From IMG/VR virus record IMGVR_UViG_3300013102_000055, positions 1 through 31,775 of that record: a stretch of DNA of 31,775 nt; one strand, 5' to 3'. The translations under genes were made by a program, and so were the position numbers. A model generated the notes under the pieces. It made no database searches, was not told the origin of the DNA, and was given only the letters and a program-made list of their open reading frames with translations. The stretch is from a virus. Shown here one piece after another: positions 6,652 to 12,603 of the stretch; the first letter of the stretch is position 1; every line of letters starts with the position of its first letter.

Positions 6652-7032
6652 ATGACTGACAAAATTGAGCAGGCACAGCGAGCGGCTGCCGCAGCACGAA
6701 AGATCAAGGAGCTTCAGGCACAGATCGCTGAGCTGGAGGAGGCGGTCGAGAACCTGAAGGCCAAGGAGGTCGAATACTTCCACGAGGAGCCTGGTGACTA
6801 CATCGTTGGCGACAACGAGAACGGGTTCCTCAAGGTCATGGTCTACCAGTCCAAGCGGTTCGATGAGAACTACGGCAAGAAGCTCCACCCCGAGCTGTGG
6901 GCAGAATACGCTGAGGCTAAGCTGGTTCTCACGTCGGCTCGCGCCAAGGACAAGCTGAGCGAGGATGAGTACGAGGACTTCCAGAAGCCGAGCGCCAAGC
7001 TTTCGGTCAAGGTGGAGGTCATCAATGACTGA
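6652..7032 (+). CDS. Coiled-coil hypothetical protein (126 aa)
   Basis: ATG 6652 follows GGAGAGGGG (6634-6642). Residues 5-45 form a clear coiled coil (AQRAAAAARKIKELQAQIAE and on), followed by a globular part with GDYIVGDNENGFLKVMVYQS and KRFDENYGKKLHPELWAEYA, ending SAKLSVKVEVIND. Similar short proteins with an N-terminal coiled coil occur near recombination genes in actinobacteriophages and some are compared to nuclease inhibitors of the Gam type, but there is no decisive motif here. The gene overlaps the next start by eight bases. Confidence 0.75.
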   Translation: MTDKIEQAQRAAAAARKIKELQAQIAELEEAVENLKAKEVEYFHEEPGDYIVGDNENGFLKVMVYQSKRFDENYGKKLHPELWAEYAEAKLVLTSARAKDKLSEDEYEDFQKPSAKLSVKVEVIND

Positions 7033-7225
7033 CGAGAAGGCCACCGTCTTTGTGCGGATCGCAAGCGGTGCCCTTCTCGAACGGCGCAACGTGATCGACC
7101 TCGGGGCAGGCGTAATTGAGGGGTCGTTCTTCGTGGAGCAGGAGACACCGCAAGGCAATACGATTGAGGTCTGGGCCGCTGGAGAATGGCGCAGCTTCGC
7201 TGCAACGGAGAGGGTTGACCGATAG
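7025..7225 (+). CDS. Small hypothetical protein (66 aa)
   Basis: ATG 7025 overlaps the previous gene by eight bases (ATGACTGA); an upstream extension of the frame would lie inside the coiled-coil gene and is rejected. The product begins MTDEKATVFVRIASGALLER and looks like a small beta-barrel, alternating hydrophobic strands with turns, ending FAATERVDR. The C-terminal codons contain GGAGAGGG (7207-7214), the only ribosome binding site for the next gene. The function is unknown. Confidence 0.7.
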   Translation: MTDEKATVFVRIASGALLERRNVIDLGAGVIEGSFFVEQETPQGNTIEVWAAGEWRSFAATERVDR

Positions 7226-7452
7226 ACAAGCCAAACCTACCAGACCCCGGCAAGGGCCGGTTCTGGCGCATCACAGAAGATTGGGCCGACGACTTTGTTC
7301 TCAGTTTGGTTGAGCCGAATGGAACTGTCGCAGATTCTCGTGTACTGTATCGCAGCAGTGAGGTTACTGCTGGTGACTTTGAGGACGCGGCAGAACATAT
7401 TCTTCAGACAGTTATTGTCAGCGAGTCGTTCGTTGGTACCTACAAATTCTAA
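7222..7452 (+). CDS. Small phage protein with an apparent ATA start (76 aa)
   Basis: The frame is open from a TGA at 7216-7218 to TAA 7450-7452. Its only codon in a start position is ATA 7222, which overlaps the preceding TAG as ATAG and lies seven bases after GGAGAGGG. The next possible start, a TTG at codon 29, would remove the conserved-looking opening DKPNLPDPGKGRFWRITEDW. The rest reads as a compact protein ending ESFVGTYKF. ATA as an initiator is very rare (ATT in infC is the familiar near-cognate case). A mutation of ATG to ATA with residual expression, or a -1 frameshift from the previous gene, are alternatives; no good slippery run exists after 7218. Confidence 0.6.
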   Translation: MDKPNLPDPGKGRFWRITEDWADDFVLSLVEPNGTVADSRVLYRSSEVTAGDFEDAAEHILQTVIVSESFVGTYKF

Positions 7453-7470
7453 CAAGGAAACAAAAGTAAA

Positions 7471-7680
7471 TTGACTAAGCATTACACAGCAGAAGACGTG
7501 CAGAACATCCTCACCGGATTCGCAGAGGAGTTCATCGTGGACATCCCCGCGCTGCACAACGACAAGGGTTACTTCATCGAACACAACCAGCTTGCGGGGA
7601 GTCTGATCCTTGCGGATCAGGAGTGGTTCGCCACCGTCGCGGGCTATGTGAACGAGAAGCTCGCCGTTGGCGACGAGTAA
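7471..7680 (+). CDS. Small hypothetical protein (69 aa), TTG start
   Basis: TTG 7471 is preceded by AAGGA (7454-7458), somewhat far. The 69-residue acidic product begins MTKHYTAEDVQNILTGFAEE and ends VAGYVNEKLAVGDE. No motif is recognised. It overlaps the Cas4-like nuclease start (TTG 7667) by 14 bases, so it is probably cotranslated with the recombination genes. Confidence 0.65.
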   Translation: MTKHYTAEDVQNILTGFAEEFIVDIPALHNDKGYFIEHNQLAGSLILADQEWFATVAGYVNEKLAVGDE

Positions 7681-8320
7681 ACTCAAGGCCAAGGTACTCG
7701 CAGAAATCACCAAGGGCACAGAGCGCGACAAGCAGCGCCGTGCTGGTCCTTCCAACATCGCCAACCCCTGTCCTAAGTGCGTGGGCAAGTCGCTGGCTGG
7801 TGTGGACGATGACCGAGATTTCAGCCTGTACCCGTTCATCGGTACGGCGGTACACGCCTACCTCGAACACAACACCTTCCCAGATGCACAGCACGAACTT
7901 AAACTTTATGTCGGGGATGTCCCCGGCTACGGTCCCATCAAGGGTACGACCGACCTTTACATCATCGTGGAGATTGATGGCCAGCAGGTTGCCGTTGTGC
8001 TGGACTGGAAGATCGTCGGCATCAAGAAGATTAAAAGTTACATCGTCAATGGACCGCCTGAGCAGTACCGCTATCAGGCAAACATCTACGGACGAGGGCT
8101 TCAACTTGCGGGTGAGCCAGTGGATCGGATTGCGATTTGCTTTATCCCCCGTGACTCTGGTAACGTGAACGACATCTTCATTCATGAGGAAGAGTACCAG
8201 CCGGAAATGGCAGAAGCGGCACTTGAACGGGCTGGCCGCATCTACGAAATTGTTCAGGCTGAGGGCTGGGAGAACCTGCCCGAAGATGATGACTGCTACC
8301 AGTGCAACGGCATCTGGTAA
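7667..8320 (+). CDS. Cas4/RecB-like PD-(D/E)XK exonuclease
   Basis: The 217-residue protein carries a RecB-type nuclease core: H63 in IGTAVHAYLE, D96 in GTTDLYI, D113-W-K115 in VVLDWKIVG and Q137 in YRYQANIYG. Two cysteine pairs, C35/C38 (CPKC) near the N-terminus and C210/C213 (CYQC) at the end, could bind an iron-sulphur cluster as in Cas4 and AddB, although Cas4 itself splits its cysteines 1+3. It probably resects DNA ends to give single strands for the Sak4-like annealing ATPase and the ssDNA-binding protein encoded next. The TTG 7667 start gives MATSKLKAKVL and overlaps the preceding gene. There are no nearby CRISPR genes, so an adaptation role is unlikely. Confidence 0.85.
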   Translation: MATSKLKAKVLAEITKGTERDKQRRAGPSNIANPCPKCVGKSLAGVDDDRDFSLYPFIGTAVHAYLEHNTFPDAQHELKLYVGDVPGYGPIKGTTDLYIIVEIDGQQVAVVLDWKIVGIKKIKSYIVNGPPEQYRYQANIYGRGLQLAGEPVDRIAICFIPRDSGNVNDIFIHEEEYQPEMAEAALERAGRIYEIVQAEGWENLPEDDDCYQCNGIW

Positions 8321-8338
8321 CAAAGAGGAGAAGAGAAT

Positions 8339-8488
8339 ATGCCCACTTACCGAGTACGTTACGACTACACCGTCAGTGAAACGGGTTACATTGATGTCGA
8401 GGCTGAGGATGAGAGTAGCGCTGAGGATGCAGCCTTCGCTAACGTCTGGGAAGACGACATTAATATTTACGACGTGGAGGAAATTTAA
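8339..8488 (+). CDS. Small acidic hypothetical protein (49 aa)
   Basis: ATG 8339 lies four bases after AGAGGAGAAGAG, a strong ribosome binding site. The 49-residue product starts MPTYRVRYDYTVSETGYIDV and continues as a very acidic region ending INIYDVEEI. The alternating strand-helix pattern resembles a small beta-alpha-beta unit found in phage unknowns. It sits between the nuclease and the Sak4-like ATPase and may be an accessory factor, but no family is recognised. Confidence 0.7.
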   Translation: MPTYRVRYDYTVSETGYIDVEAEDESSAEDAAFANVWEDDINIYDVEEI

Positions 8489-8491
8489 TAC

Positions 8492-9313
8492 TTGGCTGAC
8501 ACCAAAGAGGCAGTGAAGCTGCCGAAGTTCGCAATTAAAAAGGCAGCACAGATGGGCAGCCCGAAGAGCATCCTGCTCTACGGCCCGCCGAAGAAGGGCA
8601 AGACCGTCTTCGCATCGAGCATCAGCGCCGTTCCCGGCTACGAGCGTGTGCTGCTGATCGACGTGGAGGGCGGTTCGTCATCCGTCAATGCGTGGTACCC
8701 CAACATCGACGTGATCGAAACCCCGACCGCACGAGAGTTCAGCAAGGTTGTTGAGGCGCTTCTCAACAACGAGATTGTTGAAGCAGAGAGTGGCCTGCCG
8801 TATCAGGTTGTCATCATCGACACTCTGGATAAGGCACAGGAACGACAGCTTGAGCTTTACGCTGCTGATCCTAAGTCCGAGAAGGACGGTTACTTTAAGT
8901 GGGCCGCGCTGAAGACGTGGACGAGCAAGATGGCTGACTACCTACACATGGCTCCGTTCCTCACGATCTTCGTGGCTCATCAGGACGACGAGAAGGACGA
9001 TAAGACTGGCGTGGTGACCACCACCGTCATGCTTTCCGGTAAGTCCCGCTTTACTTTCCCGTCAACTCCTGATATCATTGGACACTTCACGGTTATCACC
9101 GTAGAAGAGGACGGCAAGAAGGGTCCACGACGTGCAGTGGACTTTACTGTATCTGACAAGCTGATTAGCGGACAGCGTTATGCAGATAAACTTAATGGAA
9201 AGTTCCTCGATCCCACGATGGAGAAAATCTTCCAGAAGATTGAGCCTGAGCGCTTTGCTAAGGCCGAGACTAGCACGAACACATCAGACACATCAACCAA
9301 GAAGGACAAATAA
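8492..9313 (+). CDS. Sak4-like RecA-fold ATPase (single-strand annealing)
   Basis: The 273-residue protein opens with a RecA-like ATPase: Walker A GPPKKGKT at 31-38, LLIDVEGG at 54-61 and Walker B VVIID at 106-110. Then come TIFVAHQDDEKDD (sensor-like) and SGKSRFTFPSTPDIIGHFTV. This order is that of phage Sak4/AAA_24 proteins that help recombination mediated by ssDNA-binding protein. The tail (about 258-273) is a polar linker rich in S, T and K. TTG 8492 is the start; the gene before ends at 8488. It lies between a nuclease and an ssDNA-binding protein, the usual recombination module. Confidence 0.88.
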   Translation: MADTKEAVKLPKFAIKKAAQMGSPKSILLYGPPKKGKTVFASSISAVPGYERVLLIDVEGGSSSVNAWYPNIDVIETPTAREFSKVVEALLNNEIVEAESGLPYQVVIIDTLDKAQERQLELYAADPKSEKDGYFKWAALKTWTSKMADYLHMAPFLTIFVAHQDDEKDDKTGVVTTTVMLSGKSRFTFPSTPDIIGHFTVITVEEDGKKGPRRAVDFTVSDKLISGQRYADKLNGKFLDPTMEKIFQKIEPERFAKAETSTNTSDTSTKKDK

Positions 9314-9316
9314 CAT

Positions 9317-9805
9317 ATGGGCATCAAGCTTAACCTCACCAACGATGAGATTAAGAGCGCACAGGGAGGATTCCCGGTGCTTCCTGCCGGTGTCTACGGC
9401 GCTACCATTTACTCCAGCGAACTGAAGCAGTCCAAGGCTGGAAACCCCATGTACGTGATCGACTTCAAGATCACCGAGGGACAGGCCGGTATCGGTCGCA
9501 AGCAGCGTAGCTGGTTTGTGCTGGCTCCGAACGCTCTGTTCGGCGTGATCGGCCTGAACAAGGCTGTCGGCTTCCCGTACCCCACCAAGGACACCCCTGC
9601 TGGTGAGTTCGAGTTCAACGACGCTGACGACTATGTGGGCCAGCAGGTCAACATCGTCCTTGAGGTCGAGGATTACGAGTCCGTGGACGACGACGACAAC
9701 GATGTTACCAAGCAGCGCAACGTTGTCAAGCGCGTCAACGCCTACGACACCGACAAGGTGACCGGCGCTGAGGTCGAGGATGCCAAGAGCGGCCTCTTCC
9801 TCTAA
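9317..9805 (+). CDS. ssDNA-binding protein, DUF669-like
   Basis: This 162-residue protein shows the DUF669-type pattern of phage ssDNA-binding proteins: VLPAGVYGATIYSSELKQSK, then GNPMYVIDFKITEG, a strand KQRSWFVLAP, and DYVGQQVNIVLEVEDYE. An acidic stretch (SVDDDDNDV) is followed by TKQRNVVKRV. It would coat single strands during replication and partner the Sak4-like ATPase, three bases upstream. The C-terminus KSGLFL is hydrophobic rather than the acidic tip of bacterial SSB. ATG 9317 is the start. It is the last gene before the structured region at 9816-9885. Confidence 0.8.
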   Translation: MGIKLNLTNDEIKSAQGGFPVLPAGVYGATIYSSELKQSKAGNPMYVIDFKITEGQAGIGRKQRSWFVLAPNALFGVIGLNKAVGFPYPTKDTPAGEFEFNDADDYVGQQVNIVLEVEDYESVDDDDNDVTKQRNVVKRVNAYDTDKVTGAEVEDAKSGLFL

Positions 9806-9815
9806 GCAATAACTC

Positions 9816-9885
9816 GGGGTGGTCTTAAGTTGTGGACGAGACTTAAGGGCAACTGCTAGACTCAGTGGATACTAGCAGCCACCCC
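9816..9885 (+). ncRNA. Three-way-junction-like dyad region, possible structured RNA
   Basis: Three nested inverted repeats fit a junction: outer GGGGTGG (9816-9822) with CCACCCC (9879-9885); arm 1 TCTTAAGT (9823-9830) with ACTTAAGG (9841-9848), loop TGTGGACGAG; arm 2 CTGCTAG (9853-9859) with CTAGCAG (9872-9878), loop of 12. The stems total 22 pairs, one of them G-T, in 70 bases. It follows the ssDNA-binding gene stop by 10 bases and precedes a tRNA-like element. It may be an RNA, a replication origin structure or a promoter with operator dyads (CTTAAG occurs twice). There is no U-run, so a simple terminator is unlikely. Confidence 0.5.
9833..9862 (+). promoter_or_regulatory. Weak candidate promoter inside the dyad region
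   Basis: TGGACG (9833-9838) and TAGACT (9857-9862) are 18 bases apart, and TGC directly before TAGACT makes an extended -10. Transcription would start near 9869 and cover the tRNA-like element and the primase gene. The -35 match is only partial. This reading competes with the RNA-structure reading of the same bases. Confidence 0.35.
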
Positions 9886-9890
9886 CTCCC

Positions 9891-9964
9891 GACCGGTTGC
9901 GGCTAACGGAATGCCGCTCTGCAAGAAACAGCAGAGGATGCAGGTTCGAATCCTGCCCCGGTTG
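9891..9964 (+). tRNA. tRNA-like element without a normal anticodon loop
   Basis: The 3' part is a canonical T arm, GCAGG-TTCGAAT-CCTGC (9940-9956). The D stem CGGC/GCCG (9900-9903, 9913-9916) encloses a loop with GG. The anticodon stem TCTGC/GCAGA (9918-9922, 9931-9935) pairs fully. The acceptor GACCGGT/CCCGGTT pairs at six of seven positions, one as G-T. The anticodon loop is eight bases, AAGAAACA, with no U33; GAA sits centrally, so a Phe tRNA ancestry is possible. No CCA is encoded. It may be a decayed tRNA, a non-decoding mimic or an old attachment-site remnant. Perfect stems argue against long neglect. Confidence 0.5.
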
Positions 9965-9998
9965 CGTAGTAACATCAGCATTAGGAGGGAACATTGGC

Positions 9999-12224
9999 TT
10001 GAAAACCACAGATTTTCTGTCTTCGTTGTTCAGAGACAGCGAGGGTTACGTCTTCATTTCTAGCTATGACGACGATGGGGAACTGACACAGCATAAGCCG
10101 TTCCAGTACCCCGCACAACTTAAACAAATTAGTGCATACGCGGCTGTTCGTGAAGACGAGCAGCTTTATTTTTCTCCGTTCCTGTACTCCGTGCCCCGGC
10201 GCAGGAAGGGTTCTGTCTCTGTCACGCCTGTTCTCTACGCCGACACCGACACCTTCCCGATTGACCAGTACCTCGTACCCCCGTCGATCAACGTTCGCAC
10301 GTCGGAGAATAAGCACCACAGTTATTGGCTCCTCGATGACGTGTACACCCCCGAACAGGTGGCGAATGCGTCTCGGGCAATCGCGCTCACGCACGCGAGC
10401 AAGGTTGACGGCAAGCAGGCTGGCACCGACACAAGCGGCTGGGACTTGGCGCAGCTTCTGCGTCTGCCCAACAGCGTCAACCTCAAGTACGGCGAAGCCT
10501 ACCCTGTGCATGTCGCCGAGGGCAGCGGTGAGATTTATTCTCTTGCTGAAATCATGGACGTGTACGGCAACATCAAGACCAAGGAACACACCCTTGAACT
10601 GAGCGAGGACATCCCTGACAACCTGCCGGAAGCGAAGGACGTTCTTCGTCGGGTGGTTGCCAGCCCTCACCTGAGCGAACTGTACTCCACAACACCGCGA
10701 GGCACACAGGACTGGTCGGACACCCTCTACCGCTTCGTGTGCGAGCTTTTCCGCGCCGGGTTCACCGCTGAGGAAGCACTGGTGGTGGCGTGGAACGCAT
10801 CGAGCAACAAGTACAAGCGTGACGGTCGCCCGATGTCGGACCTTTGGCAGTACGATATCCGCAAGGCACAGGCTGACCCGAGCAACCGCCCGATGACGCA
10901 CACCGAGCGGGTGGCTCTGGACGACACTCCACGCCCCAAGGACGAGGGACTGTCCAAGGAGCTTGAGCTAGCGCTGCTGACCGAGGACGAACGCAAGATG
11001 CTGACGGAGACATTCGTGGACGAGTACGTGGAGTGGGCAGTCACCAAGACTGACGCTCCCGCACCCTACCACGTAGCCGGTGCGCTGACCGCGATGAGCC
11101 TTGTGCTGGGGGAGTGGGCCGTGGCCTACCCACAGTTCGGTGATCTGCGGCTGGGGCTGTTCTTCGTCATCATGGGTGAGACTACGGATACCCGTAAGAC
11201 TACCTCGCGTAACATGATGAAGCGGTTGGTGCGTGGTTGTCAGAGTGGTGACTACGACTACATCCTCACGTCGGACACCACGCCGGAAAGCCTGCTCGAC
11301 AACCTAGCTGAGCGACCGGACCAGTCATCACTGTATGACCGGGACGAGGCGCAGCAGTTGGTGGCCGACATCAAGGGTGGCAAGGGGTACATGAAGGGCT
11401 TCTTCGAGGCGCTGAACGAATTGTATGACGGCTGGGCACATGGTCGTTTGCGACAGGGCAGAGCAACGAAGGACACTCCGGTTAACTTCGTGCAGTATCT
11501 CATGGGTATTCGGTCGCAGCTTCAGGAAAACCTTGAGCTTAGCGACTTCGCTTCTGGTTGGGGACCGCGTAACATCTTCGTTCGTGGTGAGGCTCCTCCC
11601 CGCACAAGGGAGAACAGCCGACTTCAGCAGGGCGTACCCGGCCAGACCGGAATTCAGGATCAGGAACTGTTCAATCTCACGTCGAAGCTCTCCCGTGTGC
11701 GTGACCACTGGGCACGTAGGCCGGGGGCGAGCCGTGAAGAACCGTTCCAGATGTTGTTCGAGAACGACGCATGGATCAGGCAGACGGACTTGGAGTGGGA
11801 CTTGAAGGAATACTTCAAGGACCACCCGCGTTACTCGGTACTGAAGCCTTGCTTTGAGCGCCTGTCGATCAACGTTCTGAAGGTGGCTGTCCTGTTCGCA
11901 ATGATGGAAAAGCGCGAGAAGGTGTCGCTGGTGGACGTTCTGAACGCTCGCTACTACGCAGCACAGTGGGTCGAAGACCTTGTTATTGTGGTGGAGGGCG
12001 TGAACGAAACGATGTACCGGCGCGACATCGATGCACTGGAGAAGTTCATCATCGAGAACGAGGGCTTTGTCACCTACGCCAAAGCGCTCCGCTGGGCAAC
12101 GACGAACGGCAAGCGTAAGAAGGACTTCATTGAACTTGTTGAGGTATTGGTGGAGACAGATGTAATTCAGATCGTGGAAGACGGCAGAAACAAGAAGAGT
12201 CTGGAGCTTATCGAGCATGGATAA
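9999..12224 (+). CDS. Primase-polymerase/helicase (AEP domain plus P-loop helicase)
   Basis: The frame can be extended to TTG 9897, but that part translates the tRNA-like element (RGCRFESCPG is a familiar tRNA artefact); TTG 9999, eight bases after AGGAGGGA, is the better start, giving 741 residues. The N-terminal part has primase-polymerase motifs: LYADTD at 79-84 (catalytic D82, D84), HHSYW near 106 and TDTSGWDLAQLLRLPNSVN at 143-161. A helical linker follows. From about residue 358 an ATPase domain begins, with a P-loop-like GETTDTRKT at 394-402, where the usual glycine before K is R, then LYDRDEA as probable Walker B. It would prime and unwind DNA at the fork. An 8-base overlap couples it to the HTH gene. 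Confidence 0.85.
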   Translation: MKTTDFLSSLFRDSEGYVFISSYDDDGELTQHKPFQYPAQLKQISAYAAVREDEQLYFSPFLYSVPRRRKGSVSVTPVLYADTDTFPIDQYLVPPSINVRTSENKHHSYWLLDDVYTPEQVANASRAIALTHASKVDGKQAGTDTSGWDLAQLLRLPNSVNLKYGEAYPVHVAEGSGEIYSLAEIMDVYGNIKTKEHTLELSEDIPDNLPEAKDVLRRVVASPHLSELYSTTPRGTQDWSDTLYRFVCELFRAGFTAEEALVVAWNASSNKYKRDGRPMSDLWQYDIRKAQADPSNRPMTHTERVALDDTPRPKDEGLSKELELALLTEDERKMLTETFVDEYVEWAVTKTDAPAPYHVAGALTAMSLVLGEWAVAYPQFGDLRLGLFFVIMGETTDTRKTTSRNMMKRLVRGCQSGDYDYILTSDTTPESLLDNLAERPDQSSLYDRDEAQQLVADIKGGKGYMKGFFEALNELYDGWAHGRLRQGRATKDTPVNFVQYLMGIRSQLQENLELSDFASGWGPRNIFVRGEAPPRTRENSRLQQGVPGQTGIQDQELFNLTSKLSRVRDHWARRPGASREEPFQMLFENDAWIRQTDLEWDLKEYFKDHPRYSVLKPCFERLSINVLKVAVLFAMMEKREKVSLVDVLNARYYAAQWVEDLVIVVEGVNETMYRRDIDALEKFIIENEGFVTYAKALRWATTNGKRKKDFIELVEVLVETDVIQIVEDGRNKKSLELIEHG

Positions 12225-12603
12225 GAATGAGCTTGCCTCATTCTTGGCTTGGCTCAACGGTATCTATCAGAGGAGAGATACCACCGGACTCAACTCAGCA
12301 GTACGGGGAGAGCGGTGCCGTGAGATTAATCGTCACGGCATCCTCTCCCTGCAAGCTATCGGGGCCATCACTGGCTCCTCGGTCTGGCAGGTAGAGCAGG
12401 CCATCGTGGGGATGAAGCGCCCGAAGGCGCGAGGGAAACTCAACCCACAGCATCTGTCGATGCTGGCCTATGTGCTAAGCACCGGCAAAATTAAAACGGA
12501 GTGGCTGGGTATCTTCTTGGAGGAGGGGACCAGCCTGAGTACGGTAGCTGACTTGACGGGGATCGCTGAGTCAACACTACATAGACATCGGAGAAAGCTT
12601 TGA
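12217..12603 (+). CDS. Helix-turn-helix DNA-binding protein (128 aa)
   Basis: Two helix-turn-helix-like segments are visible: residues about 40-64 (HGILSLQAIGAITGSSVWQV and on) and 103-127 (GTSLSTVADLTGIAESTLHR and on). The lysine- and arginine-rich linker KRPKARGKL lies between them. The second ends RHRRKL, a basic tail fitting DNA contact. The gene is embedded between the primase-helicase (8-base overlap) and DNA polymerase (stop overlaps TTG 12600). It may act in replication initiation, as an origin binder or loader, or as a regulator of this operon. The structured region 9816-9885 is a natural candidate target, which is inference. Confidence 0.75.
   Translation: MDKNELASFLAWLNGIYQRRDTTGLNSAVRGERCREINRHGILSLQAIGAITGSSVWQVEQAIVGMKRPKARGKLNPQHLSMLAYVLSTGKIKTEWLGIFLEEGTSLSTVADLTGIAESTLHRHRRKL

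Noticed and set aside
7025-7452. -1 frameshift joining the 66- and 76-residue genes
   Set aside because: The downstream frame has a TGA at 7216-7218, leaving only six bases before the upstream TAG, and no slippery sequence occurs there; start at ATA fits the operon's overlap pattern better.
9816-9885. Rho-independent terminator after the ssDNA-binding gene
   Set aside because: The outer stem is followed by CTCCCGACC with no U-run, and two hairpins lie inside it, so it does not look like a terminator.
9940-9964. attP core in the tRNA-like 3' half
   Set aside because: Many temperate phages carry tRNA 3' ends as attP, but no integrase or excisionase is in the window and the element has all arms, not just the 3' half. 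It cannot be excluded that an integrase lies elsewhere.
9897-9998. N-terminal extension of the primase-helicase to TTG 9897
   Set aside because: It translates the tRNA-like element (RGCRFESCPG), has no ribosome binding site, and a good one serves TTG 9999.
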